From the NCBI GenBank assembly GCA_944327085.1, contig CALVGG010000003.1:62001-126000 (forward strand): a DNA stretch of 64,000 bases, given 5' to 3'. The first letter of the stretch is position 1. Every line of letters starts with the position of its first letter. The notes beneath the pieces were generated by a model. The model made no database searches, was not told the origin of the DNA, and saw only the letters and a list, made by a program, of their open reading frames with translations. The DNA is from an uncultured Elusimicrobiales bacterium (GTDB lineage Bacteria > Elusimicrobiota > Elusimicrobia > Elusimicrobiales > Elusimicrobiaceae). A program made the position numbers and the translations under genes. Of the stretch, positions 1 to 7,570 are shown one piece after another.

Positions 1-396
1 TAACATATTGAGCGTTAATCGCCCCATACTGGTAGTGGTGTTAAAATGCTGTGTGATAGATACAAAAGACGCGTTATGCTTATCCAATACTTCTACAATT
101 TTGCTAAAGTCCATTAAACTGCGGGTTAATCGGTCTATTTTATATACCATAATGATATCTATAAGGCCAGCCTTGATATCCGATAATAATTGCTGCAAAG
201 CTGGTCTGTTTAATGTCCCGCCAGAATACCCACCGTCATCATACTTTGTGGATAAAAGTTGCCAATTCTCATGCTTTTGGCTTTTTATATAGGCTTCACA
301 CGCCTCCCGCTGGGCCTGCAAACTGTTAAATTCAAGTTCTAGGCCTTCTTCGCTGGATTTACGTGTATAGATGGCACACCGTATTTTACTTTTCAT
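1..396 (-). CDS. Large serine recombinase, N-terminal part (cut by window edge)
   Basis: Translating the minus strand from the ATG at 396 gives the resolvase-type catalytic domain of a serine recombinase. It begins with an AIYTRKSSEEG segment, which carries the nucleophilic serine, followed by YDDGGYSGGTLNRPAL and YKIDRLTRS, the usual DNA-strand-exchange motifs. The reading frame stays open to base 1, so about 132 residues are visible and the zinc-ribbon and DNA-binding C-terminus lies outside. Proteins of this class integrate and excise phages and conjugative elements. The start overlaps the end of the DUF2924 gene by 11 nt, so the two are probably co-translated. This places the adjoining operon in or beside a mobile element. 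Confidence 0.9.
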   Translation of the reverse strand, partial: MKSKIRCAIYTRKSSEEGLELEFNSLQAQREACEAYIKSQKHENWQLLSTKYDDGGYSGGTLNRPALQQLLSDIKAGLIDIIMVYKIDRLTRSLMDFSKIVEVLDKHNASFVSITQHFNTTTSMGRLTLNML

Positions 397-772
397 CTTT
401 CACCCCAAAGAACACTTTGCCGTTCCAACTTTTACCTGTTATTGCCTTGGCAATCCCCGATAGACTTTTGTATTGTTTGCCGTTGTATAAGTAGCCGTTA
501 GAGATAACTTCTACTGTATGGACAACTCCCTTATAAGAACGCGTGATTTTAGAGCCGGATTCCAAGATAACAGTGTGTTTATTGACCGACACAGAAGCCT
601 GTTTAACCTCATTAAAAAAGCCAAGGAAAGAAATTTTCTCCCGCTTGACTTGTTCATACCAAATTAGATATTTAATAATTAAGCTACGACGAATTGGCGG
701 TATCGGCCGGTTGATTACTTCGGTCCATTTGGCACGCAACTGCTGAACAGTACAATGTGTATAGTCGGTCAT
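386..772 (-). CDS. DUF2924 family protein
   Basis: A protein of 128 residues. The C-terminal pattern, a basic ITRSYKG followed by HTVEV, then YNGKQYKSLSGIAKAITG and WNGKVFFG, is the hallmark of DUF2924. These small proteins of unknown function are typically encoded directly upstream of large serine recombinases in phage-like elements. An ATG at 790 is also in frame, but the ATG at 772 is preceded by AGGAGG at good spacing and is the better start. The gene overlaps the recombinase start, so the pair forms a mobility module transcribed leftward, away from the NAD operon. Family assignment is by motif recognition; the biochemical role is unknown. Confidence 0.85.
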   Translation of the reverse strand: MTDYTHCTVQQLRAKWTEVINRPIPPIRRSLIIKYLIWYEQVKREKISFLGFFNEVKQASVSVNKHTVILESGSKITRSYKGVVHTVEVISNGYLYNGKQYKSLSGIAKAITGKSWNGKVFFGVKDEK

Positions 773-788
773 ATCCCCTCCTATACAC

Positions 789-817
789 ATTACGGCTTAC
801 TAGGGCCTAGAAGTCAA
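789..817 (-). promoter_or_regulatory. Putative promoter with dyad for the DUF2924/recombinase pair
   Basis: On the minus strand TTGACT (812-817) is followed after 17 bp by CGTAAT (789-794), a 4/6 match to the -10. An 11-bp dyad, CTAGG-N-CCTAG (800-810), sits in the spacer where a repressor could block polymerase. The SD of the DUF2924 gene follows closely. The assignment is by pattern only. Confidence 0.4.
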
Positions 818-822
818 GTTCC

Positions 823-1041
823 TTAGAAGGAAAGGATTTTTTCTATATTATCTGCATTAAACGTAGATTTCCAACCTTTTTTACTTTTCAGCAAAAAATC
901 ATAATCCCTACGCAAAAAAACAAATTCCGCTAAGGCTTTTACAGCATATTCATTGATTACTTCTTTCTCGTCAATATATGCCAATCCATATACTATCCAA
1001 CGCCCTATAAAATGCAAAAACACGACGCTTATACTATACAA
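823..1041 (-). CDS. Small hypothetical ORF of doubtful status
   Basis: A 72-residue minus-strand frame with a TTG start and no convincing Shine-Dalgarno. The N-terminal third is hydrophobic and the rest is charged, ending in a KKGWKSTF...IEKILSF stretch that looks protein-like. I do not recognise a family. It lies between the leftward recombinase module and the rightward NAD operon. It could be a decayed fragment of a longer gene, since no ATG start is available upstream, or a chance frame in AT-rich DNA. Confidence 0.25.
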   Translation of the reverse strand: MYSISVVFLHFIGRWIVYGLAYIDEKEVINEYAVKALAEFVFLRRDYDFLLKSKKGWKSTFNADNIEKILSF

Positions 1042-1088
1042 CTAGCATAAGTATTGAAGGAAACAATATCACTAGGAGAGTTATACCC

Positions 1089-1117
1089 TTGACAAATATA
1101 TATATTATCATTATAAT
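1089..1117 (+). promoter_or_regulatory. Perfect sigma70-type consensus promoter of the NAD operon
   Basis: TTGACA (1089-1094) and TATAAT (1112-1117) are both perfect consensus hexamers separated by exactly 17 bp. The first gene starts at 1153 with AAGGAGG at 1142-1148, so the leader is short. Such a strong promoter implies high expression unless repressed, and repeats overlie the spacer, the -10 and the start region. Confidence 0.85.
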
Positions 1118-1138
1118 ATTATCAAGATAATATTATCA
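1102..1138. promoter_or_regulatory. Triple 14-nt-spaced operator repeats, probable NrtR-type site
   Basis: The 9-mer ATATTATCA occurs three times at exactly 14-nt intervals: 1102-1110, 1116-1124 and 1130-1138. The second and third copies extend to the 12-mer ATAATATTATCA. The last also forms the perfect palindrome GATAATATTATC (1126-1137). The copies cover the promoter spacer, the -10 and the transcription start. The operon encodes an NrtR-type Nudix regulator, which in other bacteria represses NAD genes, so autorepression is the simplest reading. That link is inference. Confidence 0.6.
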
Positions 1139-1152
1139 TAAAAGGAGGGCGC

Positions 1153-1668
1153 ATGAAAATACTGATTGTAGTAGATATGCAAAAAGATTTTATAGATGGT
1201 GCATTGGGTACAAAAGAAGCTATAAACATCCTTCCGGCCGTACAAGCAAAAATTAAGCAGTACAAAGAAATGGGAAGCCCTGTCATTTTTACGCGCGATA
1301 CTCATTTGGAAAATTATCTGCATACCCAAGAAGGCAAACTTTTGCCTGTCCCTCACTGCATTAAAAACACGCCCGGTTGGCAAATTGATCCGTCTCTAGA
1401 TACGGCAAATGCCACCTTACTTGATAAGCCCTCTTTCGGCTCGCTTGCTCTAGCGGAATGGGTAAAGCAACACTATTCGCAAGTACAAGAAATTGAACTG
1501 ATTGGTTTATGCACGGATATTTGCGTATTGTCAAATGCTGTGATTTTGAAAGCAGCTTTTCCGGAAGTAACCATATCGGTTGATTCTTCGGCTTGTGCAG
1601 GAGTAACCCCTGCCAGCCACCGCAACGCATTAGAAGCAATGAAAATGTGCCAAATTCAAGTGCAATAG
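1153..1668 (+). CDS. pncA: Nicotinamidase / isochorismatase-family hydrolase
   Basis: 171 residues of the cysteine-hydrolase fold that converts nicotinamide to nicotinate and ammonia. Visible hallmarks are VVDMQKDFIDGALG near the N-terminus (catalytic Asp), FTRDTH (metal-binding Asp and His), a lysine in the middle (LLDKPSFGS), and GLCTDICVLSNA, where the second cysteine is the nucleophile. The length is usual for short PncA enzymes. It is the first gene of the operon, with a strong SD and 9 nt to the next gene. No nicotinate phosphoribosyltransferase (PncB) is recognisable in the operon, so the fate of nicotinate is unclear; the PRTase domain at the operon's end or host PncB could use it. 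Confidence 0.85.
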   Translation: MKILIVVDMQKDFIDGALGTKEAINILPAVQAKIKQYKEMGSPVIFTRDTHLENYLHTQEGKLLPVPHCIKNTPGWQIDPSLDTANATLLDKPSFGSLALAEWVKQHYSQVQEIELIGLCTDICVLSNAVILKAAFPEVTISVDSSACAGVTPASHRNALEAMKMCQIQVQ

Positions 1669-1677
1669 GAGTATACT

Positions 1678-2454
1678 ATGATTTATATCAATAATCAAAA
1701 AGTAACACCGGAACATTTTCCAGATGGAACTTTGCGTTTACATCTTACTCCTGTTGGGGAGAAGGCTAATATTGCTTGGCAATATGAAAATAATGAAGAA
1801 TTAATTGTGTTATATTTCACGGTAAAACACTTGCGGGCGTCTGGAACAAGCCATTTAACCTTGCATATGCCGTATATTCCCAATGCCCGTATGGACAGAG
1901 TAAAGAATGATGATGAGGTTTTTACCCTTAAATATTTTGCGGATTTCATTAATTCGTTGCAATTTGATAGTGTAATAGTGCGAGATCCTCACTCTGCGGT
2001 ATCTCTGCAACTAATTGAGCGAATAACTTGTGAAGATATCCGCCCTTTTATTACCAAATTGTGTGATACCCTTTTAACACAACAGGATGTCGTCTTTTTT
2101 CCGGATGCAGGTTCTTGCAAACGTTATCAAGGATATTTGAATCATAATTTTATTTATGGAGTCAAAGAACGGGACTGGAAAAGCGGCAAAATCCTTGGCT
2201 TGCATGTAGAAGGTACAATCCCCCCTGCCCCGTTCAATGTGTTAATTATAGATGACATATCTTCGTACGGAGGAACTTTCTATCACTCGGCTAAAAAGCT
2301 CAAAGAATTGGGCGCAGATAAAATTTGGCTTTACGTGACCCATTGTGAAAATAGTATTCTGGATGGAGAGCTAATTAAAAGCGGGTTGGTAGAAAAAATA
2401 TATACTACCCGCAGTGTATTTACAAAGCAACACCCATTAATTGAAATTATTTAG
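1678..2454 (+). CDS. Ribose-phosphate pyrophosphokinase family protein (Prs- or Adps-like)
   Basis: 258 residues, clearly shorter than the usual ~315 of housekeeping PRPP synthetase. Visible motifs are MPYIPNARMDR with the following acidic loop (compare PYARQDR in Prs), RDPHS (metal and ATP region) and LIIDDISSYGGT, the PRPP-binding loop. The expected reaction is transfer of pyrophosphate from ATP to ribose-5-phosphate. Short Prs homologues paired with a NAMPT-family gene also occur in phages. In the phage NARP1 pathway the homologue (Adps) instead pyrophosphorylates ADP-ribose. The sequence alone does not decide between the two substrates. It sits 9 nt from the next gene with a TAGGAG SD inside the gap. 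Confidence 0.85.
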   Translation: MIYINNQKVTPEHFPDGTLRLHLTPVGEKANIAWQYENNEELIVLYFTVKHLRASGTSHLTLHMPYIPNARMDRVKNDDEVFTLKYFADFINSLQFDSVIVRDPHSAVSLQLIERITCEDIRPFITKLCDTLLTQQDVVFFPDAGSCKRYQGYLNHNFIYGVKERDWKSGKILGLHVEGTIPPAPFNVLIIDDISSYGGTFYHSAKKLKELGADKIWLYVTHCENSILDGELIKSGLVEKIYTTRSVFTKQHPLIEII

Positions 2455-2463
2455 GAGAAGATT

Positions 2464-3942
2464 ATGAGAATACCGCCTTTATTATTATGTGACTTTTATA
2501 AAACCGTTCACAGCGAACAATACCCTGCCGGAATTACTAAACTAACCTCTTATTTCACACCGCGCATGAGCCGTCTGAACGAACAGGATAAGTTGGTAAT
2601 GTTTGGTTTACAAGCATTCATTAAAAAATACCTAATTGAGTATTTTAATGAAAATTTCTTTGACATCCCCAAAGAAACGGCCCTTACCGAATACAATCGT
2701 ATCCTATCGCATACTTTAGGCAAGGGAGCTTATCAAGATGATAAAATCGCACAACTTTATGATTTAGGTTATCTGCCCCTTGAAATTAAAGCTATTGCCG
2801 AAGGGACACGGGTGCCTGTCAAAGTACCCATGATTGAAATCAGTAATACACATCCTCAATTTGCATGGTTAGTCAATGCAATTGAGACGCTTATGAGTTG
2901 TTCGTTGTGGCACCCTATGTTGAGTGCAAATGTCGGCTATAATTACCGGCAGATTGTCAATAAATATTATGCACAAAGCGTGGAGGATAATGTACCGCGA
3001 GCAAGGGCTTTGGGGGATTTTAGTATGCGTGGACAAGAAAGTTTGGAAAGTGCTACTGCCAGCAGTGCAGCGTTCTGTCTATCTTTCTTAAACACGGCTA
3101 CGGTTCCAGCTATTCCTTGGTTAGAACATTATTATAATTGCGATTGCACAAAGGAACCTGTTGCCTTTGGAGCCATTAGCACTGAACATTCTGTTATGTG
3201 TAGCAATTATGCGGTAGATGGAAATGAAACAGATATGATTAAACGTCTGCTTACCCAAATTTACCCACACCATTCCTTTTCTATGGTCAGCGATAGTTAT
3301 GATTATTGGAATTTGGTAGACAAATTAGTAGTAGAATGTAAAGATGAAATTCTATCCCACGATGGGGCTTTATTAATACGCGGAGATAGCGGCGATCCCG
3401 CTGAAATTGTTACTCAAACAGTTTTTCACTTATGGAATACATTTGGCGGTACTGTAAACAGCAAGGGTTATAAGGTGCTTAATCCACACATTAAAGCTAT
3501 TTATGGGGATAGTATTACCCCTCAACGTGCCGAAAAGATATTCCGCACGCTAATTGAACATGGGTTCGCTTGCAATAACGTATCTTTGGGAGTAGGCAGT
3601 TTTTCTATGCAATGTTTAGAAGAAAATCAAGAGTTCAAACCTTATACACGAGATACATTTGGAATTGCTGTGAAAGCCACCTATGGAGAAATAGGAAAAA
3701 AACCATTACTGATTTTTAAAAATCCCAAAACAGATGATGCTCATTTCAAAAAATCTCAACGTGGTTTATGCCGTGTTTTTTATAACGAACAAGGCGAAAT
3801 CACCTATCAAGATGGTTTTGATGTTCATAACTTTCCGACACTGGAAGAAAACTTACTGCAAACCGTTTTTAAAGACGGAAAGTTAATCAAGCAATTTACG
3901 TTGCACGAAATCCGCAACACATTACACGGAGGAAACTTTTAA
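2464..3942 (+). CDS. nadV: Nicotinamide phosphoribosyltransferase family protein (NadV- or Namat-like)
   Basis: 492 residues, the usual length of NAMPT/NadV. Recognisable blocks in order are CDFYKTVHSEQYP with YFTPRMS at the N-terminus, RGQESLESATASSAAF, AISTEHSVM, MVSDSYDYWN, LLIRGDSGDP (the substrate-binding Arg/Asp segment, RPDSGNP in animal NAMPT), YGDSITP and LGVGSFSMQ. The canonical reaction is nicotinamide plus PRPP to NMN. In the phage NARP1 route a homologue (Namat) joins nicotinamide to ADP-ribose pyrophosphate to give NAD directly. Being next to a short Prs-type gene fits either chemistry. The gene symbol reflects the family and not a proven substrate. The next gene follows after 1 nt. 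Confidence 0.85.
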   Translation: MRIPPLLLCDFYKTVHSEQYPAGITKLTSYFTPRMSRLNEQDKLVMFGLQAFIKKYLIEYFNENFFDIPKETALTEYNRILSHTLGKGAYQDDKIAQLYDLGYLPLEIKAIAEGTRVPVKVPMIEISNTHPQFAWLVNAIETLMSCSLWHPMLSANVGYNYRQIVNKYYAQSVEDNVPRARALGDFSMRGQESLESATASSAAFCLSFLNTATVPAIPWLEHYYNCDCTKEPVAFGAISTEHSVMCSNYAVDGNETDMIKRLLTQIYPHHSFSMVSDSYDYWNLVDKLVVECKDEILSHDGALLIRGDSGDPAEIVTQTVFHLWNTFGGTVNSKGYKVLNPHIKAIYGDSITPQRAEKIFRTLIEHGFACNNVSLGVGSFSMQCLEENQEFKPYTRDTFGIAVKATYGEIGKKPLLIFKNPKTDDAHFKKSQRGLCRVFYNEQGEITYQDGFDVHNFPTLEENLLQTVFKDGKLIKQFTLHEIRNTLHGGNF

Positions 3943-3943
3943 T

Positions 3944-4684
3944 ATGAAATTTGATGCTACTCAAGTAAAGGCTGATTTAATTCACTGGTTGCAACATGTT
4001 TTTGCGACCAATGGCCCCACTTGTAAAGCGGTCATTGGTATTTCGGGCGGTAAAGACAGTACCATAGCAGCCGCTTTATGTGTAGAGGCATTGGGAAAAG
4101 ACCGTGTGTTTGGGGTGCTAATGCCCAATGGAAATCAACATGATATTGCATGCTCGTATGAGGTAGTTAAATGTTTGGGCATTGCTCATTGTGAAATTAA
4201 TCTCAAAACCGCGTATGATTATATCGTTGATGAAATAGAAAAAAATACCGAGGTTTCTCTTCAAACCAAAATTAACTTGGCGCCCCGCCTACGTATGAGC
4301 ACATTGTATGCCGTTTCCCAATCCCTTAACGGACGCGTGATTAACACATCTAATTTGTCAGAAATTTGGGTGGGATATTCTACGCGTTACGGAGATAGTG
4401 TGGGGGATTTCTCCCCGTTGGCTCAATTAACAGTTAGCGAACTTAAACAGTTGGGACATACGCTGGGTTTGCCTCCCTACTTAGTGAATAAAACGCCCGA
4501 GGACGGTTTAAGCGGTAAAAGTGATGAAGAAAAAATGGGATTTTCCTATGCGGTGTTAGATGCTTATATTCGCACGGGAAAATGTGATGATTTACAGGCC
4601 AAGGCCCGCATTGATGCATTACATGCTCAAAATGAATTTAAGCGCTTGCCAATGCCTAGTTTCCCTTATCCAGGAACTCTATGA
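3944..4684 (+). CDS. nadE: Ammonia-dependent NAD synthetase
   Basis: 246 residues of the N-type ATP pyrophosphatase family. VIGISGGKDSTIAAAL near residue 30 is the PP-loop that binds ATP. INTSNLSEIWVGYSTRYGDSVGDFSPL and the following LTVSELKQLG match the NAD synthetase core, and TPEDGLSGKSDEEKMG is the flexible loop with the conserved SD/DE pattern. It amidates nicotinate adenine dinucleotide to NAD. There is no glutaminase domain, so free ammonia is the nitrogen source. An SD lies within the end of nadV. The stop overlaps the next start (ATGA), so expression is coupled to the regulator. Confidence 0.9.
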   Translation: MKFDATQVKADLIHWLQHVFATNGPTCKAVIGISGGKDSTIAAALCVEALGKDRVFGVLMPNGNQHDIACSYEVVKCLGIAHCEINLKTAYDYIVDEIEKNTEVSLQTKINLAPRLRMSTLYAVSQSLNGRVINTSNLSEIWVGYSTRYGDSVGDFSPLAQLTVSELKQLGHTLGLPPYLVNKTPEDGLSGKSDEEKMGFSYAVLDAYIRTGKCDDLQAKARIDALHAQNEFKRLPMPSFPYPGTL

Positions 4685-5583
4685 ATGAACAAGAATTTTT
4701 GAAACAGTACGATCAACAACATTACCCACGCCCTTCCCTAGCTGTGGATATGGCCGTTTTTTCTGTGATAAGGCAGGAAACGGGTAATTACCGCAAGTTG
4801 CCAGAACAGAAACTGTCTGTACTTTTGATTGAAAGGGCCGAACACCCGTTTCAAAACCAATGGGCTTTGCCGGGTGGATTTGTCTTGCCAAATGAAACAG
4901 TAGAAACAGCCGCGCGGCGTGAACTGGAAGAAGAAACCGGAATTAAGGAGACTGATCTTAGACAACTGCATATATTTAGCGAACCCGAACGAGATCCGCG
5001 GGGGTGGATTATTTCTTCTTCGTTTATGGCTTTAACGGAAATTACTCAATCCCTTTCGTCTTGCAAAGATGCTAAGCAAGCCAAATGGTTTACTTGCACA
5101 TACACTACGCTAGAGGAACAAACAACGCAAGAGACAGAAAGCAGTTATCAAATCCTCCAACGCAATAAACTGACGTTACAAAGAAATGATATGGAATTAA
5201 CAGCAGTTATTGAGGTAAAACAAACATTATCTTTGTATAACCGAAAAACTACTTATACCGTTGTGGAAAATACGGGGCTGGCCTTTGATCATGCCAAAAT
5301 TATTGCCTGTGCAATTACGGCACTACGCAATGACTTGGAAAGGTCCACAGATGCCTTTCGGTTTTTACCGGAAACCTTTACCCTGACGGATATTCAACAA
5401 GTGTATGAAACCATTTTGGGGAAGAAACTACTAACAGCAAACTTCCGCCGAAAGATTGCACCTTATGTGATACAAACCAACCGCCAAACTACTGCCCGTG
5501 GACATCGTTCGGCTCAACTATACAAACGAAACAAAACCGCTTTTTTAGGGAAACAAATTCTGCAAGTTACACATGAGGCCTAA
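4681..5583 (+). CDS. nrtR: NrtR-type Nudix transcriptional regulator of NAD metabolism
   Basis: 300 residues. The N-terminal half is a Nudix domain with an intact box: WALPGGFV, then the REL-EEE-TGI core, matching GX5EX7REUXEEXGU. The C-terminal ~80 residues (LPETFTLTDIQQVYETILG, NFRRKI and a final RSAQLYKRN) are the winged helix-turn-helix of NrtR regulators. Known NrtR proteins bind ADP-ribose or related nucleotides and repress NAD genes. Many have lost Nudix activity, whereas here the catalytic glutamates are kept, so it might also hydrolyse ADP-ribose. It overlaps nadE by 4 nt, and the repeats in the operon promoter are its likely target. Confidence 0.85.
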   Translation: MNEQEFLKQYDQQHYPRPSLAVDMAVFSVIRQETGNYRKLPEQKLSVLLIERAEHPFQNQWALPGGFVLPNETVETAARRELEEETGIKETDLRQLHIFSEPERDPRGWIISSSFMALTEITQSLSSCKDAKQAKWFTCTYTTLEEQTTQETESSYQILQRNKLTLQRNDMELTAVIEVKQTLSLYNRKTTYTVVENTGLAFDHAKIIACAITALRNDLERSTDAFRFLPETFTLTDIQQVYETILGKKLLTANFRRKIAPYVIQTNRQTTARGHRSAQLYKRNKTAFLGKQILQVTHEA

Positions 5584-5585
5584 AA

Positions 5586-7570
5586 ATGAAAGAAAAACGA
5601 AGAGAAGTTCTCACAACTGAAAACTATTCTCTTATAAGAGCGGGGAAACCGCTTGTCCTTATGTATGTTGTTCACGAGCCAGACAGCATTTTTGCTGCCG
5701 CTCTGATAGCAAAATTCACAGATTATGCCTTCAGAATCGTTTTCACCAACAGACATGATATAAACTATGATATCACGAGCCATGCAGAAATTCTAGAACC
5801 ATACAAAAAGGTATTTATCATCGGTCCGGCTTTGAACGAATACAGCATCAAGTATCTTGAACGCGCTAGAAAAGAGATAGTATACATGGGTAGCACAAAC
5901 AAACTCAAAGATTTCATGCCAGAACTGTATACAGAGAAGGAAGTTCGTAGGGATAGTTCGGTATTTTATCTTGAAAATGACTCAGTAACCAGTCGTGTTG
6001 CCGCCTATTTTTCATACAATGACAGTATTGTTTCTCATATTTACCAATACACGACTAAATACATAAAAGACGAATTATCTGATGTTATAGTATTTGAGTA
6101 TCTCAATTTCGGGTATAGCTCATCTACACTGTTTGAAATGTTTTTGGAGTATATCAAAAAGCCCTTTCAGCTCGGGGTTTCCTTTGCGGATGATATTAAA
6201 AGGGCCGTAATATGCAATAAGACTGTTCTTGCCAAAGCTGTAGTTCGTAAAGTAGGAGGTACAAATACAGCATTCATTCGCGGTGGTTGTCCGTGTACCC
6301 TCATTTTGAATCAGGCATTGCGCGAACTCAGTTGCGAAGCAGCTGTAAATGTATGTATGCACCGACAACATTTTACACTCATCACTTCCTCGAAGAAGAC
6401 ATGTTCCTCTATGTTTGAGGAATATGTCAGTCGCTTTATTTACAATGGCTGCGGATCGTATTCATGTGGGGCTTGCTTTGGTGCTGACTATACGTTTGAG
6501 GAGTTCATTTCTGCTTTCAGCGAGTGTAAAAATATAAACGGATTTAGTAAGGAGCGCCTACTGAACTATGATGTATTTGATCCGGCAGATTATGAGTGGC
6601 TACCATTTGAAAAATATTCACTTTATAAGAACTTCAATTTCACGATATTCCTTGATGACTACTGTAACGCCGATTGCAAATTTTGCATCGAGCAGATAAA
6701 AACAGAAAATAATGGGCGAATAAACAAGGTCGGCAAGATAGAGGACAAGGAAATTTACCTAAGAAGACTTGACTATATCTTAGGCAAGATAAGGCCCTTT
6801 AATCCCAGCATTTCTGTCACGGGTGGAGAACCCCTTCTCTCTCCTTATTTTAGAGAAGCTCTCCGTATTCTGGGGAAATATAGCTTCCGCAAAGTGGTCA
6901 TTACTACAAACGGCATCAATATTGATAAGTATACAGACGACATAATCCAAGCCGGTATATCTCATGTAAACTTTTCACGTCCGTCCTATGATACGAATGT
7001 TTGCCAACAAATAATGCGTTTTCGTGAACAGCATTCTTCTATTGATATCCTTAGGGAAGCCATTATAAAACTTGAAGCAAACGGCGTGCGCACCCGCTTT
7101 AACTGCATCATTAGCTACGAAGGAATAAGTAGGTTGTCAGAGATAAAAAAATACCTTACCTTCATACATTCCATGGGTTGCAAGAACGTGGTTTTCCGCG
7201 AGCTGATGTCTTTCAACGAACAGAACTACAAAAACGAGGAGAAAATGGCTTATGCGGTTAAAAACCGTGTTCGGATGAATGATATTTGGGCGGAAATAGA
7301 GGCGGACTGTGAATTTATTCCGTTTTCTACTACATCGAAATTTACAAGTTTCGCGATATGACAGTTGTTTCAGAAAGGGCAAACCTGAAATTCCTTGAAA
7401 AATACAGATGTGAAAACTTACATTACATCTATGAAATGGTGTTCCATCCGAATGGCAATCTTTGTGCCGGATGGAGCGAAACTGAGGATATTCTTGACAG
7501 CTTTGTTGCCTGGCAGAAAAACACTTGTGCTGAAAAACAAGTATTATCAGTTAATCCGGAGGATTTATGA
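5586..7570 (+). pseudogene. DHH-like / radical SAM fusion protein, interrupted by a -1 frameshift
   Basis: The first frame (5586-7361, 591 aa) ends shortly after EFIPF. A second frame running to 7570 continues with FYYIEIYKF and ends with MVFHPNGNLCAGW, matching the C-terminus of the paralogue at 7567. One lost T in the run at 7323-7326 explains the break; a programmed -1 shift or an assembly error are alternatives. N-terminal ~310 residues: HEPDSIFAAALIAKF, a later serine-rich segment and GCGSYSCGACFG recall DHH/DHHA1 phosphoesterases with altered metal ligands (tentative). C-terminal part: FLDDYCNADCKFC is a CX3CX2C radical-SAM motif, followed by SVTGGEP. The 7570 stop overlaps the next ATG. 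Substrate unknown. Confidence 0.75.

Noticed and set aside
8-292. Plus-strand 94-aa frame at the left edge
   Set aside because: It is the antisense of the serine recombinase, whose motifs are unmistakable on the minus strand.
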